Positions 34,186-45,049 of a stretch of 64,000 bases of DNA are shown piece by piece. The stretch is taken from NCBI RefSeq assembly GCF_028769735.1, contig NW_026992288.1, forward strand, positions 124,001 to 188,000, written 5' to 3'. The translations under genes and the position numbers were made by a program. The first letter of the stretch is position 1, and every line of letters begins with the position of its first letter. The notes beneath the pieces are model-generated. The model saw only the letters and a program-made list of their open reading frames with translations. It was not told the origin of the DNA and did not search any database. This stretch comes from Zonotrichia leucophrys gambelii. Its lineage: Eukaryota > Chordata > Aves > Passeriformes > Passerellidae.

Positions 34186-36480
34186 TCAATCAACCGTATT
34201 AACAGTAACATCTTCATAACCAGGTGGGGGATGTTCTTCATTCTGCCGCCCGCAGGTCATCGCCTTCAGCAACCGGAGAGATCGCTTCTTCTCCTTTTTG
34301 ATCGCACCTAAAAGGCATCTATATACAATCCATATAGTCACCAAAAATGCTAAAAACATTAGTACATACTGTATAGCAGAAGTAATCCAGCCAGACAGGT
34401 GAAGCCCCAAAGAATCAAATACTGCTCCTATCCAATTATGCTGTGCTTCCTTTTCAATTTCCTTGGTTTTTGTTTCCACTTCTGCCAATTGGGAAATATC
34501 TTTCTCCACTTCAAGTGTAACATTTGGAATGTGTACACAGCAATGATCTACTCTCCTACTCAGGTAACCACAAACTCGATGTTCTTTTAACAGTAGCAAA
34601 TCCAATGCCATTCTGTTTTGTAAGGTCATTCTTGATGTAGCTTGCAATTGCAAATTTAGATCTTTAAATCCCTTCTTAGTAGCTGCTGCCAATCTTTCTG
34701 TCTGTCCTAACAAGTCGTTGAGCATTTCCCTATTTCGATATGTTGCTATCGGAGGGAATAATGACTCTAATATCCACCCAAATTGTACTCCTGCGCCAGG
34801 TTCATGCCACTGCTCCTCTAGGGATTCTTCCCTCCTTTTGAGTCCTTTCCTTTGGATCAATCTATTCTGTTTCCAGTATGGACACAATGTGGGAACCCCT
34901 AGGGTGATTTGTGTTACTGATCCATCTAGAGATAAATATGTGGTCCACTGTCCGTGTCCCAACACCCAGACTAGATTTCCAGGACTGTGCACAGTAGTAT
35001 ATCTGCAATCTATAGGTCCATCCATGGACTCTCTGCTAACCGTGTGATTATACCCCCTACACTCGCATCCCCATTTTAATGCCATTTTCACCGGTACCAA
35101 TCCAATTCGGTCTTCTGGTGTATCACATGTAAAAACCTCAGTACAATTCCAATCCTCTTTCTGCGGTCTGAACTCTCGGGAAGATGTAGATGTGATGATG
35201 GCCCTATAATGTGACTGATTCTTTACCCCTGACCATTGGATGCACCATTGTACTTCCCCAAGGTAATTATAGTGTTCCAAAACACTGGGTCCCCACAATG
35301 TCTTCCAACTTTTCCAGGTGTCAAAATTCTGTGTGATATTCTGACAACTCATCTCATTTCGTTGGGATTTCGTTCTTATTCGTACTGTATTGCATGGCTC
35401 ATCTACTGGGGTTGCAATCAAACACCTCCTGGTATTTTGAATCCAGCCATAATGATTGGGTTTCATTTCACATTCCTCTTTAGTCATAGCCCGAATGGTC
35501 ATACACAAATCCCTCCATACCTCTACTTGTTTGGGAACTGACTGGCAGGACCATGAAACATTCTTGAATGATTCAGGCATTTTGGTTACCGGTATTATTC
35601 CCCAGGGAACTGGTTCACCTGCAGCCTGTGGTAATGGCAGACAAGCTGTTATTTTAGTCACGTTCTGCATGATCCCAAAATCTCTAATTAATCCTACCAC
35701 TAGGTTTTCCTGCTCAGCATTTCGTTCTATTGTATCATTAGCCTCCTGTCTACTCCTTCTACCGTGTCTCTGTGAGGATGACATCATTCTGTCATGCCTC
35801 CACCATGCATTTCCTATTCTAGGATTAGTGACATTCGACCACCCACAACCTTTGCCTCCCTTCTCCCACCAGCTGGTCCCGTCCTCTATTCTGTCCCAGG
35901 TCAGTTCCCTATTTTGCTTCCACCCAGCATGATCCCCTGTCCATGGCAAAACCCTCATACTCACTCTTTTGTAATCAAAACTATCCCGTATTTTGACCAA
36001 ACATGTATATTCTCCCGTATCGTTTGTGGTTACCTTAGTAAGATTCAGTACCGTGTTTCCTTGCTGTTTATCCTGATCCCAACCGACTCCTATCTTGCCT
36101 CGGCTTCTTTCAGCCCCCTGTTGCCATATTGCAATAACTTCACCGGCCTCAACTTTCTGGCTGTGAAATATAACACAAGTTAATTGAACATCCATCCCTT
36201 CCATGGCTGTAACCTTTGTTTCTTCAACCTGTACTAAAATAGACCCTTGAACGGGTACCAGTCTCATGATTACTAGCAGCAATATAATTAAGAAGGCGGC
36301 TTTGCACGGAAGATCATCCGGGTTGGAGACGCTATCTGGGCTTCCCATTGGAATGGTGCCTTCTTTACCCTGGTGTAATGGATCCAAGCATCCATCCCCT
36401 GGACCTTCACCGCCGTGTAGGTCATCATCATCACCTGGTGGGGTCTGCTCCATGATTCCCGTAGCGGATCCGTAATCCAC
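34186..36480 (-). CDS. env: ERV-2 Env with an N-terminal Ig V-like domain, fully open
   Basis: The 764-codon frame is uninterrupted. Residues 61-79 are a signal peptide (AAFLIILLLVIMRLVPVQG). Residues about 80-178 form an Ig V-like domain: Cys102, Trp119 and the F-strand DxGxYxC motif (DTGEYTC, Cys160). A basic RRSR lies at 241-244. The surface part has many cysteines and N-glycosylation sites. A basic KGLKRR (545-550) may mark the subunit cleavage, though it is not an R-x-K/R-R site. The transmembrane subunit has an immunosuppressive-like LQNRMALDLLLL (619-630), a CX9CC motif (C637, C647, C648), a membrane span at about 701-722 and a tail with PPPGY (751-755). The start overlaps pol by 193 bases; a later Met (45) may be the real start. 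Env binds receptors and fuses membranes. The Ig domain is unusual for a retroviral Env. Confidence 0.85.
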   Translation of the reverse strand: MDYGSATGIMEQTPPGDDDDLHGGEGPGDGCLDPLHQGKEGTIPMGSPDSVSNPDDLPCKAAFLIILLLVIMRLVPVQGSILVQVEETKVTAMEGMDVQLTCVIFHSQKVEAGEVIAIWQQGAERSRGKIGVGWDQDKQQGNTVLNLTKVTTNDTGEYTCLVKIRDSFDYKRVSMRVLPWTGDHAGWKQNRELTWDRIEDGTSWWEKGGKGCGWSNVTNPRIGNAWWRHDRMMSSSQRHGRRSRQEANDTIERNAEQENLVVGLIRDFGIMQNVTKITACLPLPQAAGEPVPWGIIPVTKMPESFKNVSWSCQSVPKQVEVWRDLCMTIRAMTKEECEMKPNHYGWIQNTRRCLIATPVDEPCNTVRIRTKSQRNEMSCQNITQNFDTWKSWKTLWGPSVLEHYNYLGEVQWCIQWSGVKNQSHYRAIITSTSSREFRPQKEDWNCTEVFTCDTPEDRIGLVPVKMALKWGCECRGYNHTVSRESMDGPIDCRYTTVHSPGNLVWVLGHGQWTTYLSLDGSVTQITLGVPTLCPYWKQNRLIQRKGLKRREESLEEQWHEPGAGVQFGWILESLFPPIATYRNREMLNDLLGQTERLAAATKKGFKDLNLQLQATSRMTLQNRMALDLLLLKEHRVCGYLSRRVDHCCVHIPNVTLEVEKDISQLAEVETKTKEIEKEAQHNWIGAVFDSLGLHLSGWITSAIQYVLMFLAFLVTIWIVYRCLLGAIKKEKKRSLRLLKAMTCGRQNEEHPPPGYEDVTVNTVD

Positions 36481-39329
36481 TTCTTGACGTACACCTGGTC
36501 CCCAGGCTGAATGTCGTGGACAGAGTTCTCCAGCGTGAGCGGTTTATTCCACTGCAACGTATTTCTTAAAGAATTCAAAATCTTATTAAGTGACATAACA
36601 TACTCTGTAATTGCCTGATCCCCACTCACATGTACCTCCCCTTTTAATACAGTTGCATGATATGGTTTGCCATATAGTATCTCATATGGACTTACGCCTA
36701 CCTTTTCCCTTGGTTTAATTCGAATCCTGAGTAGGGCCAAAGGCAAAGCCTGAGGCCAGTGCAGTTTAGCTTCCTGGCAAATCTTTTTGATTTGTCCTTT
36801 CAGAGTTTCATTCATTCTTTCCACCTGCCCACTGGACTGAGGTCTCCAGGGAGTATGCAAATTCCAGGTTATATCTAACATCCGTGCTAATTCCTGCACT
36901 ACCCCGGCTATAAAATGAGGACCCCTATCTGACGACAATCCTAAGGGTACTCCAAATCTTGGTATTATTTCCTTTAACAAGGTTTTTACCACCTCCTTAG
37001 CCTGATTAGTTCTACACAGAAAAGCTTCTGGCCACCCTAAAAACGTACATACGTACACTAACAAGTATCTGTATCCCTGTGCCCTAGGCAATTCAGAAAA
37101 ATCAACTTGCCAATAATCTCCTGGTTGTGGCCCAATTTGCAACTTTCCCATTTGTATTTGTCTCCTAACTACTGGATTATTTTTCAAACATACCGGGCAC
37201 ATTGCATTAACTCTTTTTGCCATTGTTAACATCTGATTAGAGATTATCTCATTCTTTAAAAATTTTACCAATGCTTCTGCCCCCCAATGGCATTTATTAT
37301 GTTCTGATTCCAAAATAAATTTCATTATGGGAGTAGGTACCACTATTTGTCCCATTGGTGTAACATACCACCCGAGCTGATTCCTCTGTGCCCCTAGCAA
37401 GTTTATTAGTCTTCCATCTTCTGTTGAATATTTGGGCTCCTGATTCAGGTATGGGGTAGCCGGATTTGTTCTTACCGGTACCAATGCCATTTGAGTCCAT
37501 GCTTCCCGTGCCACTTGCCGTGCTGTAACATCAGCAAATCGATTTCCTCTGTAAACTTCTCCTTCCGCATTCTGATGTCCTCTAACATGCATTACTGCAA
37601 CTGCTTTGGGACTATGTACCGCATCCAGTAGCTGTAGCACTTCCTCCCGGTGCTTGATGTTGGTTCCCTGTGAATTCAAAAGCCCCCTTTCTTTCCATAA
37701 CGTCCCATGCACATGAACCACACCAAAGGCATATTTAGAATCTGTCCAGATATTAACCCTTTTGTCCTTGCTCAAGTACAGTGCTCTGGTGAGTCCAATC
37801 ACCTCTGCCTTCTGGGCCGAAGTTCCAGGTAACAAAGCCTTTGCTTCTATTACCTGATCCGATGTAACCACTGCATACCCAGCATAGCGAGTCCCATTCT
37901 CGACAAAACTGGATCCATCAGTGTATAGTTCCCATTCAGGATCTTCCAATGGTTCATCCTTTAGGTCGGGTCTGCTGGCATACACTTGTTCAATTACCTC
38001 CACGCAATCGTGCACCAGTCCCCCAGCCTCCTGGTCGCTGCGTAAAAACTCTGCTGGATTAACATGGTTAGTAGTCTTTATTTCAATATCATCCTGTTCT
38101 CTCAGGATAGTCTGGTATTGCAACATTCGACTTGATGATAGCCAGTGACCCCACTTTTGCTCCAAAACAGCCATGACCATATGGGGAAAAAACACTTTCA
38201 TTTTTGCCCCCAAAGTCAATTTCCAGGCCTCCTGAATAAGGATTATTGTTGCCGCCACGGCTCGTAAACACGAGGGCCACCCAGAACTTACCGAATCCAG
38301 TTGTTTAGAGAAGTATCCTACTGGCCTCTTCCATGATCCCACCTTCTGGGTGAGGACCCCCAATGCCAGTTTTTGCCTCTAATTCACATACAACTGGAAT
38401 TCCTTGGTCAGGTCAGGGAGTCCTAGGGCTGGGGCCTCCTTTAGTGCCTGCTTCAATTCCTGGAAGGCCTTCTTTTGTTGTGTTGTCCATTCCAACCGAT
38501 GCTGCTTCAAGGCCTCATACAGTGGCTTGGCTAGGAGACCAAAGTTCATGATCCACAGTCGACACCATCCCACCATTCCTAGAAAAGATCTCAATTCCTG
38601 ATGGTTATGAGGGAAAGGAATAGCACATATTGCCTCTATTCGGTTAACTCCCAAACGTCTCTGCCCTTGTGTGATCTCACAACAGAGATAAATAACGCTA
38701 TTTTTGATCAGTTGAGCCTTTTCCTTAGAGACCCTATACCCTGCTTGGCCAAGGATATTAAGTAATTTAATTGTTAATTCCACACACATGTCCCTTTCCT
38801 TAGTGGCCAGAAAAATGTCGTCCACGTACTGCAGGACTACATACAAGGATGGAGATATTGTTACCTGGGTTGTCTTCCATTCCTCCAGCTCCTTGGCCAG
38901 TTGATTTCCAAAAATAGTGGGGCTGAGCTTAAACCCTTGTGGGAGTCTGGTCCACGTAAGCTGCCTCTTTCTCCCAGAATCAGGACTCTCCCACTCGAAG
39001 GCAAAATATTTCCTACTCTCTACTGCCAGTGGGATGCAGAAGAAAGCATCTTTAAGATCAATCACAGAGAACCATTTAAACTCCTCCGATACAGATGTTA
39101 AAAATGTGTAAGGATTAGCAACAACTGGATGTATGTCCTTTACTATTTCATTAATAGCTCTCAAGTCCTGTACCAAACGATATTTACCATTAGGCTTTTT
39201 CACTGGAAAAATTGGAGTATTATACTCCGATTCACATTCCTGTAATATTCCTTGAACCAAAAATTGTTTAATTAACGGGGCTACTCCCTTCCTTACCTCA
39301 AGCTTTAAGGGGTATTGCTTTACCCTCAC
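36288..39329 (-). pseudogene. pol: ERV-2 pol: reverse transcriptase, RNase H, integrase, with one in-frame stop
   Basis: From the 5' side (39,329) the RT has motif A (SVIDLKDAFF), the LPQGFKLSP motif and the catalytic LQYVDDIFLA, a gammaretrovirus-like pattern. An in-frame TAG at 38,381-38,379 separates RT from the connection and RNase H region. RNase H starts ELYTDGSS and includes HVRGHQN. Integrase has a HHCC domain ending CPVCLKNN and the D,D,E residues in WQVDFSEL, SSDRGPHF and GQVERMNE. The frame ends at 36,288, inside the env start. Pol would copy and integrate the viral genome. Apart from the TAG the 3-kb frame is open, so damage here is light compared with the protease region. Confidence 0.9.
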
Positions 39330-39640
39330 TGGTCAGGCCCCTTCCTTAGTTCCACCTTTACTGGCTGGGCAGCTTTAGATTTTCTGGGGACCCCTGACTC
39401 CCACACCCAGGGCACTACAGCCTGCTCAATTTCTTCTGGAATAGGAGAGGCATCCACTTCCTTAATCACAAAAATGCCTGCTATTTGCCTGCTATTTGTT
39501 CCTCAGGTATCTCCAATTTCACCCTTCCCCCTTCAAATATTATTTTCACATTAAGTCGGGACAATAGGTCTCTGCCAAGAAGGGGTGTGGGGCAATTTGG
39601 CATATACAAAAATTGATGATCTAATTCCTTCTCCCCAAAC
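39330..39640 (-). pseudogene. pro: ERV-2 protease remnant
   Basis: One frame from 39,639 gives a protease C terminus with LLGRDLLSRLNVKI, then a stop. The N-terminal half with the DTG active site is missing, because the sequence passes from the nucleocapsid-like part of gag directly into this tail. A perfect 11-bp tandem duplication (tgcctgctatt, 39,475-39,496) shifts the frame, and a further shift near 39,335 separates it from RT. Confidence 0.75.
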
Positions 39641-41124
39641 CTAAGATTTAAAGGTTGTAAAAAAGGTTGATTCCTCTAGCTTCCCTGTTGCCCCCACCAC
39701 CTGTACAGCTCCTCCCCGACCTCGTCCCCTAATGAATTTTCCTCCTGCCCCTGTCTGTTGCATTACAGCCAGAATACTAGCTTGTTGTCTTTTTGCAGTT
39801 TCTTTTTCCCTGTTGTTGTATACCTTCCATGCTACCTCCAACATTTTATCCAAATTCCGAGTATCCTCCCCTTCCAGCTTTTGTAACTTTTTCCTAATAT
39901 CCTCTTGTGATTGCCCTAAAAACAATAATGCCAATTGAAGTTTCCCTGATTGATCTTCTACATCTAAATTAGTAAACTTCCGAGCCATGTCTTTTAATCG
40001 TTCCAAAAAGGCAGACGGAGACTCATTCTTGTCCTGGTTGACCGAATACAACTTAGACCAATTCATAGTCTTAGGTATTCCTGTTCTAATTCCTTCCACC
40101 AACAATTCCTGATATCGTTTTACAGCCCTTATTCCTCCATAGAGTTTGGATCCCACCTGGGTTCCTCACTTGGCACCAATTCATCAACTGTTTCATTTTG
40201 TTGTCGCAACCTAATCTCCTCACGAGCCTTTTCTCTCATAGCTTTAATAACCATTTCTTTTTCTGTAGAATCCATTATAGTATCCAATAATACCTGTAAA
40301 TCATTCCAGTCTGGATTCTGAGTTTTTATCACCATTTTAACCACCCTTGCTACCCTTTCAGGGTCCTCCCGGTAACTTCCAGCCGATTGTTTCCATATTA
40401 CCTGCCCTGGAGAGAAAGGCACCTTTATAAGTATCCTTTTTCCCTGTGGTCCCACAGCTTCCCTTAACGGCGCAATTAACTGTGGCCCCTTCTGCCCCTT
40501 CCTTCCTTGGCGAGTCCGCTCTGCTAACGGAGTTCTTTTAACACTTTCACTCTTTTCACTATCACTGTCACTCTCACTAGATGCCCTTTTTATAGTTATG
40601 TCAGCAGGAGGAGCAAAAGGTACATTAGGAACAACCGGACCCCTCGGAGATGCTACACAATAGGACAAATCTTCTTCAATCAGGGGATACAAATCACGCT
40701 CCTTTCTTTCTTTACATCCAACACACCCGCTCTCATCATTCATCTGTAAAACCAAAATACCACACTCCTTTTGCCATTCTTCTTTCCGATATAAAACGAA
40801 AAACAAATCTAAATATGGTATTTCATCCCATTTCTCATTCCTCCTTAAAAATTGCATCAAAGATTCCATTATCTCCAATTCCAGTGTACCATTCATCGGC
40901 CATCCTGCTTCCCCAATCTCATATTCAGGCCACCAACGGTTACAATAATCTATCATTTTGTTCTTATCTAACTCTTGAGAAAAGCCTTCGCCTTTCCACC
41001 TTTTCAATACACAACCTAGTGGCGTATTTCCAGGTATTTTTCCATTGGCCTGCACTAAGGTTTTAAAAGTTTTAAAAGACATCATATTACAGCCTTTAAT
41101 TTTTAATTCCACCTTTAGTCCCAA
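39641..41124 (-). pseudogene. gag: ERV-2 gag, frame-broken, zinc knuckle missing
   Basis: The first part (41,124-40,129; 331 codons) holds a gammaretrovirus-like matrix (WWPEYEIGEAGWP), a Ser/Glu-rich linker with SDSDSEKSES, and the capsid N-terminal domain. The frame is lost around 40,140-40,156 and continues one base off (40,156-39,641) with the capsid C-terminal domain, including a major homology region (DKNESPSAFLERL). It then gives an Arg/Gly-rich stretch (RGRGRGG). No CCHC zinc knuckle is present before the protease remnant, so the deletion removed both the knuckle and the protease active site. Start chosen at the first Met; there is no clear N-myristoylation check, since MGLK begins with Gly and would allow it. 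Confidence 0.85.
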
Positions 41125-41415
41125 TAAACCAATATACCTTTTCGCCGTCCTTCCCCAAGAAAAAAGACAATAGGAGGCGAATTCCGGACCCGCGTACCTT
41201 AGACGTCTTATGGCCGGAGCCTAGGCTTTTTTTCCATTAACCACCAAACCAAATCCAATTATCACCTTTTTCCAATATAAAGCGCCTTCGGGCTTACCTT
41301 CTGCAGTCGTCCGACAGGCACGGGGGAGTCGGGCACGACCGATGACTCCTCCAAGAAATGCTCGGCGCCGGCTTGGAGTATCGAGAGCGAGCGAGCCGCC
41401 CCAGCTGCCCTCGGA

Positions 41416-41433
41416 GTCCTGCTGCGGTCGCCA
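41416..41433 (-). other. ERV-2 primer binding site, possibly tRNA-Arg type
   Basis: On the minus strand, six bases after the 5' LTR, TGGCGACCGCAGCAGGAC follows. The first eight bases fit the 3' end of some vertebrate arginine tRNAs, with partial agreement further on. The untranslated leader runs from here to the gag start at 41,124 and includes a donor-like AAG|GTACGCGG near 41,200. Confidence 0.4.
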
Positions 41434-41439
41434 GAAAAC

Positions 41440-41895
41440 TGTTGCCCGATTGATAAAGGACACAAAACTCGGATAAGTTTTGTGCGGCGCTTTATTGAAG
41501 GGCCCGGGGGCCTGCGGACTAACGTCCCAAAATCAGAACCCCGAAATTCACACATGGGTGTTTTCCTTTTATATACATCCAATTCATAACAAGTCTCCAA
41601 GAAACAGTGGCCCTTTGCCAAACTATGGACCCTTGTAATACATTCCCTAGTTCACGAGCAAAATCATAAATCTTCTGCTTGTCGTATTGTATGCTGCTCC
41701 CAAACCGGTTAGTCTTGTTACTCTCTTACCCTGGCTTAATGTTTATTAAGTTTCTAAGGCCACCTGCCAAGGTTACACAGAACTCAACACATAATGTCAA
41801 CGGCTACAAAATTATTTTTTTACAAACCAATTCACACAAAACTCATAACTAAACTACAATAAAACATTTTGCTAATTTTCATTTCTTTTCCAACA
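41440..41895 (-). repeat. 5' LTR of provirus ERV-2 (minus strand)
   Basis: The same structure as 33,685-34,142: TGTTGCCCG to CCAACA on the plus strand, 456 bp, with AATAAA (41,496-41,491) and TATATAAAAGG (about 41,566-41,575) on the minus strand. The copies differ by scattered substitutions and short indels, so the insertion is not very recent. Confidence 0.93.
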
Positions 41896-44020
41896 CCTTA
41901 ATTGGGGCATAGGAATGTCTCTTACGATTTTCTTAACCAGATTGCAACATTATTTTTGCACAGGGAGTTCAGGGCACTGTTGTCTGACCCCAAGTGCCTT
42001 TGACAACAGCATGGTTCCCTCCAAGGAGGAGGTTGTGGTTCTCTCTGGAGGAACACTTGGAAACTTGGATGCAGCTTCCTCTGAGCAACTTATGGGAGAA
42101 CAGATGAAGAAAATGGCTTTTGTGGGTGGCCAGTGAAAAAGAAAGTATTTTGTTGTCCTTCCTTGAAAAGTTTGTTAAAACCACGGGAGGAAAGGGAGCA
42201 AATGACTGATAAGGTTCATTCTCCCCACGATGAGGAACACAAGGCTGCTGAAAGTCCCACAAGAAGCCCAGTTGAAGTAGCAAAATTCCCAAATAACTCC
42301 TGAATTCCCAGGCTTGGGTTCTGTGCCAAATGTGAGAATCATTTTTCTCTTCATCCCTGTCACATTTGTGACAGCTACACAGAACTTGCCTTTCATTTTA
42401 ATAATCTATATTTGGCCAAATTTCCACTTTTCTTTAACCAGAACCTGCCAGCAGCTGCGCTGGAGTTGTGCATGAACCAATGAAACTTGGAATTTCCACA
42501 GAGTTGCTTGGATTGTGTAATGGTTTAGGCAAATTTGTTAAAGAATCTGCAAAGGAGGGCCCCTCCAGAAAGCAAAACCCACACGGCCCCTCCCCCCAAC
42601 CGGTTCGGGAAAAAATTCCTCGGAGAGAGGTGGAAAGAACCTGTTTATTTGACAGACACAGCACCCCCCAGCACACAAAATGAACAATACCCGATGACAC
42701 CGCTTTGAGAAAGATGACAAAATCAGAAAGTCTCTTTCGGGAGTAGTTGCTCTGTTCTCAGTCGCTCCGGTGCTGGGGCAACTGCTGCAGCCAAACCTTT
42801 GGTGTTTCTGGGTCCCAGTCTGGAGCAGGTTCGAGATGGTTACAGAAACAGGAGAGGAGAAACAGTCCAGGACGGAATGTGGACTGTTTGGCTAAACTAA
42901 CTAATAAGCAGAGGCAAAGCAGAGCAGAAGCAGAAGCAAGAGCAGAAAAGCAAGCCAGCCAAGCAGCAAGCTAAGCAAGAAGAGAAGAAAACAGCTCGAT
43001 GTACGCTCTCTCTGTGTCCCTGATAAGAGAAACCCAAACAAAACTTCCACTCTTCAGAGCCGGTCTTAAAGGCACAGAACAGAGGAATGGGGATACAAAC
43101 ATCATAATGTCACCCCAGGACAGATTGTTAGTTTATTCATGTTTCGGATTTGTTTGCACTTTCATCACAAGTTCCTTGTGGGAAGAGCAAATATTCTTAA
43201 AAGTGATTTATGCAGAGTTAGGTTTGATTTCGGCCACGTTTATTTTGCCCAGCGCTCATGGGATACTCAAGTGGTCTCTATGCCTCTTGCCTTGGGGGAT
43301 GCTCGGGAGGAGCTTGGGAGGGTTATCCCTGTCACCCCAGGCCATTCCCAGGGGGTGTCCCTGTCCCTGTCACCCCAGGCCATTCCCCAGGGGGTCTCCA
43401 TCATTTTCACCCAGGAAATGCCTGGGGGGCCTCCCTCTCACCCGTCTGCCAGGGGATGCTCGGGGGTCTCTGTCCCTCTCACCCCAGGGGATGCTTGGGG
43501 GTCATCATCCCTCTGGCCTCAGGCAATGCCTGTGCAGGGCTGGGGACCAGGGGCTCTCTGTCCCTCTCACCGCTGAGGGTGCTCGGGGCTGGGGGGGCTC
43601 TCCCACCTTCTCACACCTGGGGAGGCCGGGGGAAGTCTCTGTCCCTCTCAGCCCTGCTGTGACCCCACCCAAACATCATCGGGGTCAGAGGGACAGAGAC
43701 ACCCCCAAAGCCCCAGAAGGGCTGAACCTGGGATTTGGTTGGGGGCTGAGGATTTAGGAAGGGGCTGGAATTGGGGCTGGGCTTGGAGTTGGGGCTGTGA
43801 TTTGGATTAGAGCTGGGATTGGGGTTAAGGCTAGACATGGGATTACCTTTAGGGCTGGGGTTGGGATTGGATCTGGGCTTAGATGAGTCTGGGACTGGGA
43901 CGGGATAAAATAGAGATCTGTGAGTGTGTCTAAACATGGAGTGAGACTGAGACCAGGATCAGGGTCAGGTTTGGGATTGAGCTCACCCAGAGAGGGACAA
44001 AGGGGGATGTCACAGTGAGA
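41896..44020 (+). repeat. Left arm of a large inverted duplication
   Basis: Starting directly at the end of the ERV-2 LTR, 41,896-42,515 and 43,123-44,020 match the reverse complement of 47,075-48,325. Shared landmarks are ttcagggcactgttgtctga, gaggttgtggttctctctgg, the ggctgaggatttaggaaggg block and caggatcagggtcaggtttg. The arm is interrupted by a solo LTR (42,516-43,122). It carries no convincing gene; the G/T-rich part at 43,750-43,920 is made of short near-repeats of ggggctgggattggg type. Confidence 0.85.
42516..43122 (-). mobile_element. Solo LTR (607 bp) in the left inverted-repeat arm
   Basis: It starts TGTAATGGTTTAGGC and ends CACCCCAGGACA, and is flanked by GATTG on both sides (42,511-42,515 and 43,123-43,127). 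TTTATT near 42,645 is AATAAA on the minus strand. The right arm at about 47,690 has the same surrounding sequence with no LTR, which is a paralogous empty site. It is related to the LTR at 44,360-45,037. Confidence 0.88.
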
Positions 44021-44359
44021 AGGTTTCGGGAAAATCCTGGTTTGGGGAAAAAAAAGGTGTGAATGCCTTGGGTTGGGGATTCCTCCCCCCCCCCAGCGTC
44101 CATTTCCAGAAGTCACCTGATGTCCAAAAATCAAGAGTGAATCAAAAAAAGTCACCAGGAGTTTCCCATTTCCAGTCTCATCCCTCTTGGGTTATGGTTG
44201 GTCCCCCATCTCAGGGCTGCTGGGGTTCCATCAGTCCTGGGGATCCCTCCTTTCCAGGGTCCTGCTTTTGGATTCTGGGAGGTTCTGGGGTCCCAAGGTC
44301 CCCCTCTCCAGCCTCCCCTCAAGCCAGCCACTTGGGGTTCCCCCTTCTTTCCACCACCC
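44020..44359. other. Unassigned sequence between left arm and second solo LTR
   Basis: This short stretch contains a C run (44,084-44,093) and no recognisable exon. It lies outside the region that matches the right arm. Confidence 0.4.
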
Positions 44360-45037
44360 TGTCCTGGTTTAGGGCAAATTTGGTTGAAACCCTCCAAAAG
44401 GAGTTTCCTCTAGAATGCTGATTCAGCAGCCCCACCCTCAAGCCAGTCCGGGAAAATATTTCCGGGGAGAAAAGTGGAAAAAAACTTTATTTTACAGGCA
44501 AAGCATTTACCAGCACAAACACTGAACAATATTAAGCAATAAAACCTCCTGCTGCTCAAAATTAGATGACAAAGTCCGAAAGTCCCTCCTTGGGTTGTAG
44601 CTCGGCCCTCTCAGTGTCTTATCAGTGCCTTATCAGTGGCTTATCAGTCTATTATCAGTCTCCTATCAATCCGTCCAGCACTGGAAGTGCCTTGGCCCAG
44701 GCTTATCCCGGTGGGCCTCAGGCGGGACCTGCTGGTGGTGTTCTGGTTTTTCAGTCCAGAGCAGGTTTGAACAGCTCCAAAGAAAAAGAAAAATCAAAGT
44801 GCAGGGAACTTCTCTGCCTCAGAGACCTAAAAACTGACTAAAAGCAAAGGAGAGCTCTGTCCTGCTGTCTGTCCATCCAGAAGCCAGAATGTGGAGAAGT
44901 GAGTGCAGTTTCTGAAAACAAACTGCAGCTTCTTCCTCCTCCTCTTCTCTCTCAGAACCAGCCTTAAAGGTGCAGAACTCATTTCTGGGCTAAACAGACC
45001 GATGGGGGTACGAGCATCCTGAAGTCACTCCAGGACA
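44360..45037 (-). mobile_element. Second solo LTR of the same family (678 bp)
   Basis: The ends TGTCCTGG and CCAGGACA form an 8-base inverted repeat. Like the LTR at 42,516 it begins with a TGGTTTAGGGCAAATTTG-type block, has ccgggaaaatatttccgggg, and carries TTTATT (44,484 region), AATAAA on the minus strand. The left flank is caccc and the right flank cccct, so the target duplication is unclear. A short array of cttatcagt repeats lies at 44,620-44,665. Confidence 0.8.
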
Positions 45038-45049
45038 CCCCTATCAGGG

